Assembly (NCBI RefSeq): GCF_002105155.1 | Contig: NW_019029049.1 | Span: 91,568-155,567, forward strand | DNA: 64,000 nt | DNA from: Lobosporangium transversale | Taxonomy: Eukaryota; Mortierellomycota; Mortierellomycetes; Mortierellales; Mortierellaceae | Direction of reading: 5' to 3' | Part shown: piece by piece, positions 33,642-44,000 of the stretch | Layout of the letters: the number at the start of each line of letters is the position of its first letter | Position numbering within the stretch: the first letter of the stretch is position 1 | Notes under the pieces: model-generated | Databases searched by the model: none | Seen by the model: the letters and a program-made list of their open reading frames with translations, nothing else | What the model was told of the DNA's origin: nothing | Program-made: the position numbers and the translations under genes

Positions 33642-34489
33642 CGGCAACGAGGCGAGGACACGGAGCAATCTGGAGCAAATGGATATGAGAGCGAGGACGT
33701 TCGGGAAGAGAGTGGACGTTCTGCAGGGTCTGTTAGCTTTGATTGGGCTGGAATTGACAAACATGCACTTTGCATCCAGACAAACACGCACGCACGTTCA
33801 CAAACAAACAAAACATTTGTTCAAACTCACATTTAAATAACTACTTTATAAATGTATGAATCGTTCAGCTCTTGTCTGTATTGAGAAGCTGCTGTCGCTA
33901 CGCTCGAGGAAAGCAGCGTTACTCGAAGCAGAAGAACGGGATGGACAGAAGGATGGATGGAGGGAAGGGAATAAAATTAACAAACTAAAAGAGAAAGTGA
34001 ATAATGAATGAGCAATGCAGTGGTGCCATTTTATTTTTTATCTTATATCCCCCAGTCTTTCCGAGAGATGAGGAGAAGCATGAAGAGGGCAAAAGAGACA
34101 AAGAGAAAAGAGAAAAGGAAAAAAAAAAAAAAAGAGACGACTGGTTCAAATATGTTGTGCAGTGAGCCAAAAATGCATTGCATGTGTGCATTTGTGCATT
34201 TGTGCATTTGAATAAGTGTAATAGCTCACTATTCGTCACTCTTTTTTTTAAAAATCTATCTCCTGAAAACTGTTGTTTCTTCGAGACTGTCGATCACACT
34301 TCTGCCGGGAAAATAGTATAAAATATATAAGATAAGAAAAAAAGGCAGATATATAAAAGATTTGGTATCATCATTACTACCAACGAACTTTTCAAAACAA
34401 AGTGTCTACCGGTCATGCCGCTATTTCGGCAACCTTACTTCTCTTTACTGGGGACACAGGCAAGGTAGGGGGGCTTGGCAAATAAGAGT

Positions 34490-34505
34490 GACAACCCGGG
34501 TTGTC
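34490..34505. repeat. 16-bp perfect palindrome GACAACCCGGGTTGTC
   Basis: Self-complementary, followed by AAATAGATTAATT. The same following sequence appears after the inner end of the left inverted-repeat arm (about 55,265) and near 55,447. A near copy occurs at 37,738-37,753. Possibly an end of a small mobile element; no further support. Confidence 0.5.
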
Positions 34506-34514
34506 AAATAGATT

Positions 34515-34733
34515 AATTCTTATTTTATTCTTATTTTTATTTCCTTATTCTTATTTTCATTTTCATTTTCATTTTTATTTCCATTTTTATTTTATTCTTA
34601 TTTTCATTTTTATTTTCATTTTTATTTTCATTTTTATTTTCTTATTCTTATTTTTATTCTTATTTTTATCTTCTTATTCTCATTTTCATTTTCTTATTCT
34701 CATTTTCATTTTCATTTTCATCTTTATTTTTCA
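34515..34733. repeat. Hexanucleotide microsatellite (TTATTC / TTTTCA variants)
   Basis: About 220 bp of imperfect hexamers. The repetitive reading frames it gives (Phe/His/Ile-rich) are by-products. Confidence 0.9.
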
Positions 34734-34739
34734 TAATTC

Positions 34740-35660
34740 GCAACACTTTTCCGCTTGCTCTGTTTCCTCAGTACACTTTTATTAATTCGATCATCTTTCT
34801 CTCGTTTTTAGCGCTGATCTTTTTGCTCTTACAGCCTGCCTTCCTGCCATCTTTTTAGTCACTTTCTTTGCTTTTTTTTTTTTTTTTAAACTGTCCTCAC
34901 TCGATACACTCACTGCATTTTCCCCCGTCAATCTTTTAACCTCTTTTATTGTCTAATTTCTGCATGTATCGCTTACGCGGCTCCATCCCTTTTTCTTTTT
35001 TCTGCACTTAACCACACCGGTTCTTCTGAACCAGTGGTGGCGCTCTCTTATGGAAGCTCTATTGTTTTGATTGATTGATACGAGCAACTGCATCGACTCA
35101 TGGCACAGTTGCTTCTCAAGCAGCACTTTGAAAGCAAGCAGGGAGAACCCTATGTGGAAGACTTTGAGCTTCGTTTTAGAAACGATTGTGTTGGTGTTCC
35201 GACCTGCTTGGTTTGCACGCCAAGGATGCAAACAAAAAAAAAAATCAGCAGCAAAAATCAACCAGCAATAACCAACCAGCAAAAAACCAAATCAAGCTGT
35301 ATCATCACGATGTCACTCCATTCATCTCTAAATAACCTTCACTCCTCTGCGCATTTCTCAACTTTCACCTTCTTCTGCCTAGCTTAAAGATAAACAAGTG
35401 TCCATCTCTATTATTTCTACCTTATTCGTGTTTTTTTTTTTTTTTTTTTTTTTGCTGGATGTAATGTCGCCGAGTCAGTCGCCACAAATTGGGCGTGTTC
35501 TCTATGTGACTGCTTGGTGTAACACCTACCCGTTGCATTGAAGTTTACCATTGCTCTTTTATATATTATCAATTCGAAATTATTAATTCCTTCCATCCAC
35601 TTTATTTTTTCCCTCTTTCAATTGTCCTTGCAAAGTTCATTTATTGCAGCAGATTAACCA
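34740..35660. other. Intergenic stretch with poly-T runs
   Basis: Poly-T tracts near 34,872 and 35,430-35,452 and a short CCAGCAATAACCAACCAGC repeat near 35,260. A weak plus-strand frame at 35,100-35,387 has no domain. No gene recognised. Confidence 0.45.
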
Positions 35661-35661
35661 A

Positions 35662-35991
35662 TTAATCGATTCCAGTAATGTGTCTCAGCTGTGCATTATA
35701 CTTATGCTCTTGCATTTTACTTTCTCTCTCTTTCACACACACACATGTTATGTAATCTTTGAGAAAATAAACTATGTTGTGGAGAGGTCCTGTGTAGGAT
35801 GTGTTCAACGCAACCTGGCTTCTTAGTGTTTTATCATTAAGACGGCTTGTAGAAACTGTACCAGTCAATTGATGATCTTCCTTCCCTGGTCCCCATGTCA
35901 TGAGAGGTTTGGGATAATCAGAGTTGAAAGATACTTTAGGCCGTGTGCGCTTGTTGACATTTAGATCTACAATTGGCACAGGGACAGACAT
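35662..35991 (-). CDS. Hypothetical protein of about 109 residues
   Basis: Opens with ATG at 35,991 (MSVPVPIVDLNVNKRTRP) and runs to a stop at 35,662. A TATA-like TTTTATAAT lies about 45 bp upstream. The first 70 residues have balanced composition like real protein; the tail is less convincing, so the gene may be spliced or end differently. No domain recognised. Confidence 0.35.
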   Translation of the reverse strand: MSVPVPIVDLNVNKRTRPKVSFNSDYPKPLMTWGPGKEDHQLTGTVSTSRLNDKTLRSQVALNTSYTGPLHNIVYFLKDYITCVCVKERESKMQEHKYNAQLRHITGID

Positions 35992-35997
35992 CTTCAC

Positions 35998-37017
35998 AAT
36001 ATATCATACATGAATATCTAGAGCTCATTATAAAAGGCTCTTTACTGAATAAAGGTTTCTATTTAGAATATAGATTTAAATAGAAATATAAAAGAATATC
36101 TGATTTATATGTTGGCTTACCATCGGCCAGCGATTGCTGCATCTCTCTCAAGGAAAGAGAAGTTGTATGGGTAAAAGAGTAAGACTGTGCAGAGTACACG
36201 GCAAGCAGGGTGCAAAAACCATAGTTCAAAATATATGTCATTCTCCTCTCGAGGAAAAAGAAAAATAAATAAAAAAATATTCTGATCCTAAGTGGCCCTT
36301 CCAAGGATAGAGAAGAAGGGATAGGAAGGAAAGGGGAAAAGAGAGTAGACAGAGAGATGGACAAATAGAAAATAAAAGCATAAGGTTAAAAAACACAAAC
36401 AAGAAGTGTAGAGCTAGAGAGTACAAGGGTTTACGAATGAATATTGTGAGGTCACTCACCTTCCAAACTTGTCTTGAGAAAAGGAAAGAAAAAAAAAAAA
36501 AAAATAGACGATTTTATTATGCTTTCACATTCATGATTGGACAAGACACGCTCTCAATTTCTCTAATATTCGTTCACAAGCCCGTACGTGTCTATTGGTC
36601 CAAGATACATGGTGGCAATAGATGAAAAAAAAAAAAAATGCGTAGTGGAAAAGTCTCAAATAAGGGCCATGTCACATGGTAAAAATAAATTAATTAAGGG
36701 ACAAATCGCTCTATTCAGGAAAGAGTGAAATGTGTTGCCAAAGAGCTTCTAACCTAAAATCTAGTTGTTTTATTGCATGGATATTAGTGGCACTGTAAAA
36801 GCAAAAGCGACTAAACCTGCGCTGTCATGCAAGCGAAGTGGAAGCCCTGATGGCTTTCTCGGAACGAAGACTGAAATGAAGGAAAAGGTAAAACAGCAAA
36901 AAGCTTAGAAGTGAAGAGAAACGGTACTAAAATGATAGTGAAAAAAAGAAAAGACAAGAAGCTTGATACTAATTTTGTTCCTTTTGGCTTAAGAAAAAGA
37001 AAAGGCTGAATCGTCGA
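35998..37017. other. Intergenic stretch
   Basis: A-rich tracts near 36,489 and 36,625. Short frames lack domain content. Nothing supported. Confidence 0.45.
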
Positions 37018-37377
37018 CTACAACTGGAGGGGGGTTGTAGTTAGGGCTAGCATGCAGAGGCCCTCTTCCGCTCTCGTTGCCATTTGAAAACCACCAGCAG
37101 CAACAGGAACAATCGCAGGCCACCTCAAGCAGGTAACTTCCTTATTAGGAACTAAGAGCTTCCATAGTGAATTGTCCAGTATGTCGAGCGGGGCAATTGA
37201 AGGACGAGACTGAATATGGACGTAGGGCCAGCCGTGGGGCATCGCACACACCACTCTCTTGGCGTTATTGGCAACAGGGCGCAAGCACAATCTTTCAAGT
37301 TCAGTCTCGAACACAAATACATCTTTGACTGTACCAACAGCTAGAGCAGCAACAGCATCGACTATGCCCACGTGCAT
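37018..37377 (-). CDS. Hypothetical protein of 119 residues
   Basis: Continuous frame from ATG at 37,377 to the stop at 37,018 in otherwise stop-rich DNA. It begins MHVGIVDAVAALAVGTVKD and includes the phrase FVFETELERLCLRP. The residue mix looks protein-like, and the first 30 residues recall one beta-propeller blade, but I cannot assign a family. It could be a fragment of a larger decayed gene. No neighbours suggest a role. Confidence 0.4.
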   Translation of the reverse strand: MHVGIVDAVAALAVGTVKDVFVFETELERLCLRPVANNAKRVVCAMPHGWPYVHIQSRPSIAPLDILDNSLWKLLVPNKEVTCLRWPAIVPVAAGGFQMATRAEEGLCMLALTTTPLQL

Positions 37378-37737
37378 CGCACGCTAGCATGCTCTGAACC
37401 TCTGGAGAGAGAGAAAAAAAAAGCAAATAAGCAATTGCTGATGGCGAATCTACACAGCTGAGAGAGCCTACATTACTGAAGTATGCTTAAAAAAACGAAA
37501 TAGAAAGCATGACTGTGGCATTGCAGATCTACGACTGCGACCTAACAATGACCGATTCGTCCCAATAGGTTCTTTCATCTCATACTAGTCTTGAACCATT
37601 TTCAGATCAGGAAGAAATAAGCTACCACAGGATAAAAGAGCCATTATATCGAGGAAGAGAGTCAATAATTCTATAAAACCAGGAAATACAAAGGATATTT
37701 ATCCGAAATGGTGGATAATTTTCTCTTTTTGTTATTT

Positions 37738-37753
37738 GACAACCCAGGTTGTC
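37738..37753. repeat. Near copy of the 16-bp palindrome (GACAACCCAGGTTGTC)
   Basis: Differs from 34,490-34,505 by one central base and is also followed by AAA. Confidence 0.5.
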
Positions 37754-38520
37754 AAAAAAAGAAGAAAAATCATCTTTTTCAACCTATCACATGACGGGCT
37801 TCCACTATCCTGCTCTTTTGGAGAACCTTTCCCGACTGGGGCCAATTTGTGATTTATAAAATGGTGGCAAAGCTCTATTGTCATGTCTGTGGCTACAGCC
37901 TCTTCTGTCTTTCTCTTTTTTCTTTATCTTCCTCTATGCTTTACACTCATCATTGCCTACGCACTCTTCAAAACTAATTATTGTCGTCATATCTTACCCA
38001 CCATTGAGTATTCTATTGGTTTTCAAGTGATAGGGAACACTATAGACAATTAGGCGACGAGGTGAATTGTCTAATAACAGCCCTTAGGATCCTTGTCAAT
38101 AAAAAAAAATGGCGAGCTTGGGGGTTGTCACGCAAAGAAAAAATTTGAGCAAGCTTTTTAGATGTCTTCCATCATCCATGTCATTTTTCTTAAAGGTAGG
38201 CTTCTACCAGTATTGTCACAAAATGAGAGTGTTTTGAACGTTGTCAGGGAAGGTTTTCTTTAGCTTTTTCAATTGATTGCCTTGAATTAGCGGGAAATGC
38301 CCAATGCTGATGAATGAGGGGGAAAGTTTCTTTAGCTCTTTGAAATCAACTTGACTTTGCGGTGATCAACCAATCGGGAATGTTTTCTATTTGATTTAGC
38401 GAGAAACCAAATGCTTTTTTGAAATTGTGGGATGGCATTCATCTTAATGACATTCTGACGCCTTTTTTTAAACTTGTTTTTTATTTAAACACTTCATTTG
38501 GCAGCGTCCTCTTCAGCATG

Positions 38521-38689
38521 TAAGAATAAAAATAAGAATAAGAATAAAAATAAGAATAAGAATAAAAATAAGAATAAAAATAAGAATAAGAATAAGAATA
38601 AGAATATGAATAAAAATATGAATAAAAATAAGAATAAGAAGAATATGAATAAAAATAAGAATAAAAATATGAATAAGATAAAAATAAAA
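38521..38689. repeat. Hexanucleotide microsatellite (AATAAG / AATAAA variants)
   Basis: About 170 bp. Its complement has the same motif as the array at 34,515-34,733, so the two arrays are in opposite orientation about 4 kb apart. Confidence 0.9.
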
Positions 38690-39107
38690 GGTCCCTTTCA
38701 ATTACAAGAATTTTGTAATTTGAACAAGGACTCTCCAAAGTTTTTGACACTGTACCATACCTACGTCGTCGTGTTATTAAAGAAAAAAATATTCCCACGT
38801 CGTCCTCAGGTTCCATCGGCAGGCCAGGCTTCTTTTTGATTCTCATGGCATGATTCAATCATTGCACTGCTGACGCATCTAATATTTTTTTTTGCAAATT
38901 AGTGCCAACAATCATATTAGCTTAAACACAATCATACACACCATTGTCTCCCATTAGTCGTCCATCATCACCCTCTCGTAAGTTGATGCAAATGAATCTT
39001 TATCATTACTATTGGTTTCAACTAATTGATTGCTGAATTAACTATAATAGAGTATCCCGGGCCGATTTTTTTTTTTTTTTTTTTTTTTTTCCATTCCTCC
39101 ATTAAGG

Positions 39108-40694
39108 ATGAACTCATCAGCATTAACTATTCAGAATCCATTGCTATTGCTTGATATTCTCTATTTGATCGGGGACTATCTAAAGCGATGGGACTTAAAA
39201 AACTCTATTCTCGTTTGCAAGGAATGGCACAGAGTATTTATCCATTTCTTATGGAGAAAAATTAATCTTGAAAAATTAAGTCATGAACAACAACTCCTAT
39301 TGTCCGCACCAATATTGCGGAAATACTCCAAAATGATCAAAAAAACCACCGTAATCGTCACTCACTTCGTAGAGGGACCAGGATCAACAATTCTCGAGCT
39401 TTGTAATAATGTGGTGGAGTTTACAGGGGACACGTACCATCCAAGGAATTGGCAAAGTCAGGCTCAAGCGCTCATCAACTTCTTTGTGCGAAACACCAAG
39501 CTTCGATCTGTGACCTTTTGGACAATGCCTGGGAACGAACACAGCTTGTGGAGCAGCTTGATCGACACAATGGCTCAACTTAATCGCCTCACAGAGCTCG
39601 ACCTTACTTTTGCGAAAATGGATCTAAAGATGGCGAAATTCCTGACATCACTATCTTCAACCCTGACACGGCTTAGATTGACTTATGGGGGTTCGACTGA
39701 TGGAGTTGTAGTCAATGATCATTTTAAGAATGTATTCTTCAAGAGCCTCAAGTCAATTACATTCGGAGCAAGTGGCACTATGGACCTCTTCTGGATATTA
39801 ACAGCACATTCTCCATCTTTGAAGAAAGTAGCATACTACAGCGAGTGGAGCTCCTTCAAAGAGGAGGAATTCCCAAGAAGCGGATTCTTCGCTGGAACAG
39901 CAGTCCATAGCCTTGGTTTAAGGGGAGGACAAGCACATTATGTAAATGGATATCCTGAATGCAAGCCAACGGATCTGACACTTTCCAAAGTTCTTGATCG
40001 ATGTGAGCATATCGATGTCCTGAGCATGCGCACAACAGGGTTCGGTCCAAGGTGTTTTTCTTCGCTTATGAACCATAAGCTCTATCTAACGGAGCTCAGT
40101 CTAATATCTAACCCCAAGTTCACAAGTACCATGGCTCAAGAGTGTCTCTCCAATATGGAATGCTTGGTTACGTTCTGTTTTGATGCCATAACAGCTTCTG
40201 ATATCGTTGATGGTCTTGATAATGGGAAACCATGGCTTTGTAAAAGATTACGGTTTCTTAAAACAAGCATCACTGGATTACCATCAATCATGGAAATTTT
40301 AGACAAGAGCGATGAAAGCTACGGGGTCATGCGATCAATGCATCTAAAAGTGTTTGAGCAACTCTCGGCTCTGGTGAAATTAGAAACTTTGGACCTTTCG
40401 TATCCTCCTCAATATCATGGATCTACTTTCCGACACGTTAATCAGACCGACGGAGTATGGTTCTCACTCGAAGCAGGACTTGAAAAGTTGGAATCATTAA
40501 ACCAATTGAAAACACTCGCCACCCACCGTGTCAATCAAAAGATGACAGTAGAGGATGCCCATTGGATGAAGCAACATTGGTCGGACGAGTTTACACTTTA
40601 TGTGGCAGACCATCTAGGGTGCAATTATCAAGAAGAAGATCCAGAAATAACAGAAGAGATTTGGGAAACCATAACAGTACTATGCCCCACCTAG
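39108..40694 (+). CDS. F-box protein with leucine-rich-repeat-like C-terminal part
   Basis: 528 residues, single exon. The N-terminal F-box (about residues 10-52) reads LLLLDILYLIGDYL, then NSILVCKEWHRVF and FLWRKINL, the usual L/I pattern followed by the C-W and LW signatures. Such domains bind Skp1 and make the protein a substrate adaptor of an SCF ubiquitin ligase. The rest is scattered with LRR-like segments (LTELDLTF, LTELSLIS, LETLDLS) typical of substrate-binding solenoids. F-box/LRR proteins of this style form large families in Mortierella-type fungi. The ATG directly follows a poly-T tract and no upstream in-frame ATG is present. The gene converges on NLR copy 4, with 340 bp between stop codons. 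Substrate unknown. Confidence 0.88.
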   Translation: MNSSALTIQNPLLLLDILYLIGDYLKRWDLKNSILVCKEWHRVFIHFLWRKINLEKLSHEQQLLLSAPILRKYSKMIKKTTVIVTHFVEGPGSTILELCNNVVEFTGDTYHPRNWQSQAQALINFFVRNTKLRSVTFWTMPGNEHSLWSSLIDTMAQLNRLTELDLTFAKMDLKMAKFLTSLSSTLTRLRLTYGGSTDGVVVNDHFKNVFFKSLKSITFGASGTMDLFWILTAHSPSLKKVAYYSEWSSFKEEEFPRSGFFAGTAVHSLGLRGGQAHYVNGYPECKPTDLTLSKVLDRCEHIDVLSMRTTGFGPRCFSSLMNHKLYLTELSLISNPKFTSTMAQECLSNMECLVTFCFDAITASDIVDGLDNGKPWLCKRLRFLKTSITGLPSIMEILDKSDESYGVMRSMHLKVFEQLSALVKLETLDLSYPPQYHGSTFRHVNQTDGVWFSLEAGLEKLESLNQLKTLATHRVNQKMTVEDAHWMKQHWSDEFTLYVADHLGCNYQEEDPEITEEIWETITVLCPT

Positions 40695-41034
40695 GAGTAT
40701 GCATTCTTTCTTAGAGGTAGAAGTGAGTGCTACTTGGAAGAGAGAAAAAAAAGAATTATTTATAGCAAAAAAAAAAAATTTTTTTTCTTTTTTTTTTAGG
40801 TGTAGTTTTGCCACTGATGGATCGAATCTTTCTACTCTTTTCTTTTTTTTCTGTTACTTAAAAAAAAATCATCTCTTTCATAAATAGTGACAATAAATTA
40901 AATGGAGTTACCAACATTACTAAAGACATTGAAAAGTAGTGTATTCATTTCTTCTTTTTATGATAGTTAGATCAAACAAGCACTTGCTTCACTATATTCT
41001 TGATGCCAAATGATTTCTAGTTTGTCGATCCCCT

Positions 41035-44000
41035 TCACTCGCGAGGTTTGCATGAGATAACGTGTGCAAAGCTACATTCGCTGCACACGCTGTATTTGAA
41101 CCGATAGTCTCTGATCGATTGACCTGTATCTATCGATCTTATCAACGGTTCTCCTCTTCTTAAAGACTCTGTCCCTAATGCTTTCTCGACTGGTTTGCCT
41201 TGATGACGATGCGCTTGGCTGGAGGCAGTTTTGGACTTGGAGTCTATTGATGGTGCTACTATTTCGTTGAGCGCCTCACCTGCGGCCAAAGGGGAAGCTT
41301 GCTCGCTTGCGGCTCCATGTTGCACTAGTAGTCTCCTGTTGACTCCACTTAGCTCAGTTACGTCTTGGATACATGTATTGCTCGCGACAAGGACCGTTTG
41401 CTTGGTACTCCATGTTAAGTAATACTGATATTGATCGCCTTCCTGCGCAATCTGCCACATCTGAATAGAAGCATACTGAGATGCTGTGACCAAGAAGTGG
41501 CCTCCTTCAAAGACATTCCATACAAGCATGTCTATATAGCCACCTTTAAATGGGATTTTAAGCAAACACTGGCCTGTCTCCGGATTCCATACTCGCACTT
41601 TCATGTCCTGACTGCATGAGGCAATGTACCTTCCATCAGGGGAATAAGCTATGTCGTTAATATATGCGGTATGCTCAAAGCATGTATGCAATATCTTCCC
41701 CGATTTCAGATCCACTACACTAAAGAATTGCTCTGTATACCTAAGAGCCATCTGTTGACTACATGGTGAAAATGTTATACTTTCTGGATATGTGTCAAGC
41801 TGTGTTTCGTAACAGAGCTTGCCAGTTTCTGCACTCCGTACTTGAAAGCTCCTGTGCTCATAGCCGCGATTAAACACTATCTTCCGACTGTCAGGCGTGT
41901 ATATGATATTAGAACCCCTGCTTACTTCGTCTTCCACCTCATACTGGAGATTCCCTGATTGAGCTCTCCAGACTCTGATTTTGCCGCTATCATTATACGA
42001 AGCAATCTGGTAGCCGTCGGGTGAGAATGTCACACATTTTACAGGTGCGTTATGGCTACGTAGTGTGCGGATAAGCCCTCCTGTCTGTGTGTCCCATATA
42101 GCCACATTGCCATATTTATGACCACAGACAATTTGTTGGTCAATAGGCGAGAAATCCATGGTAAGGACCCGGTCATCTTGTTCGCCTTGCTGCTCCAAGG
42201 TGTGGATGACTTGGCCAGTTCGAGCGTTCCAAAGGTAGACACGTGGAGAATCATGGCGGGAAGCGAGCAACTGACCATCGGATGAATACTTGATGTCTGC
42301 GTACCTATCGAGGCTTTTTAAAACATGAATGAGTTGTCCTGTCCGCATATCCCACATACGCACTGCTTCTCCACCACATGAAGCTATTTGCTGTCCATCG
42401 GGTGAACTTTTAACGTCAGTGATTCTTTTGGGATGATTATGTAAATCATGACCGGATTGCTGCGGTCGAATATCCCAAAGGCGTATCGTCCCATCTCTAC
42501 TGAAGGATGCAACCTGAGGGTTATTTGGTGAATATGCTACACTGGTTATTTCCTCAGAGTGACCATAGAGAGTATTTATGAGCTGTCCTGATCTTGTACT
42601 CCAAAGTCGTATTGTGTGGTCCCAATCGCTAATGACTATCTCTTCTCCATTTGGTGAAAACTTTATACCAAGGATTATATAGGATTGTCCTTCAAAAGTA
42701 TGGATGGCTTTCCCTGTTTGCATATCCCATAGCCAAATCTTGTTCCGGGTGTGCGAAGCAACGAATTTCCCATTAGGTGAATACTGCAGGCCCAGGACAG
42801 TTCTTACATGCACCAAGTCATGCTTTTTTTGACCAGATCTAGCATCCCGTACACGTAGGTAACCATTATTACAACGAGCTATAATTTCCTGGCCATCAGG
42901 TGAATACACAATCTGTTCGATCCTAGCCTCATGATCAACCAGCATCTTCATCTGTTGTCCTGATGTCGCATCCCACAACCGTAATACCTTGTCATCACCA
43001 CCGGTCGCAATCTGCTTTTCATCGGGTGAAAACGTCACACTCCAAAGAGCATCAGTATGACCCTCTAATATGTATTTGACTATGCCTGTTTGGGCATCCC
43101 ACACTCGCACTGAGTTATCAACGCTAGCTGAGGCAAGATCGCTTCCGCTAGGTGAGTACTCTACCCAGCGGATAGCGTTTACATGGCCTACCAATCTGTG
43201 AACCAGTGCGCCTGATCTTGTATCCCAAATTAAAATCGTAAATGGAACACATCCCCAGGAAACAACATGTCGGCTGTCTGGTGAGTATATAAGGCTGTTC
43301 CCAATTTTATTGTTCTCCAGAACAAAAATTTTCTCCCATGTTGATGTGTCATACACGATGATTGTTGATTCATTGATAACTGCAGCGAGTGTCTTGCCAT
43401 CAGGCGAATATGTCCCATCCGATACCTCACCACTGGCTTCGAGGAATGGCCACTCTCCAAATTGTACTCCTGCCATCTTCGCTCCACTCAAATTTGCTTC
43501 ACGAAGCCAACACTTCCTTAAGCTGACTTTCCTCAGATCCGCTCCTTGAAGCTGTGCATACTCAAAAATACCATGGTTGAGGTCCGCTCCTGGAATCTGG
43601 ATGCCTCGTAGATCTGCTCTGATAAATGGTTCACCGGATCGGACTAAGATTGTCATCGCGTTGGCTGCTGCTATCCGCCACTTGCTATCACTCTTTGAGA
43701 GTTCCACATATGTATATAACTGCTGTTTGAACATCGGCTCAAGGCTGACGCGGTCCTCCAGGAACTGAAGGATCGATGGTTCATCTACAAAGCTTCTCCA
43801 TACTAGAGGCGACGCCTCGTCATTCTCCACTGAATCGACTTCCTGTTCTTCTTCCTTGATGTTCATGCCTTCGAAACTGAACACTGAACTAATGCTCTGT
43901 CGACGAGAAGGTGATTTTGTTGCTTTTGCTTCTTCATCGTTTGCAGACGCACTCATTACTGGATGCGGATCAAATATCGCTCGTACCAGACTGTACTCCA

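Larger units (their letters stand above)
30780..34455 (-). repeat. C2H2 repeat block, copy A
   Basis: Homologous to the corresponding part of the inverted-repeat arms (about 50,105-55,260 and 56,735-61,855). It lacks the Tc1-like insertion that interrupts the arms. It ends near 34,455 with TCTACCGGTCATGCCGCTAT and GGCAACCTTA, also the inner ends of both arms. Its next bases resemble the right-arm junction (TTTACTGGGGACACAGG here). It contains a Helitron N-terminal fragment, a small reading frame and the C2H2 gene. Confidence 0.88.
37378..39107. other. Intergenic stretch upstream of the F-box gene
   Basis: Holds the palindrome copy at 37,738, a microsatellite at 38,521-38,689, and two related phrases around TTTCTTTAGCT (38,250-38,345). 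A poly-T run lies just upstream of the F-box start codon (39,067-39,090). No gene recognised. Confidence 0.5.

Noticed and set aside
34501-34785. Phe/His/Ile-rich reading frame
   Set aside because: Pure product of the hexanucleotide microsatellite; the same holds for the Asn/Lys-rich frame at 38,498-38,839.
35100-35387. 95-residue plus-strand frame
   Set aside because: No domain or promoter, and its end lies in simple repeats.
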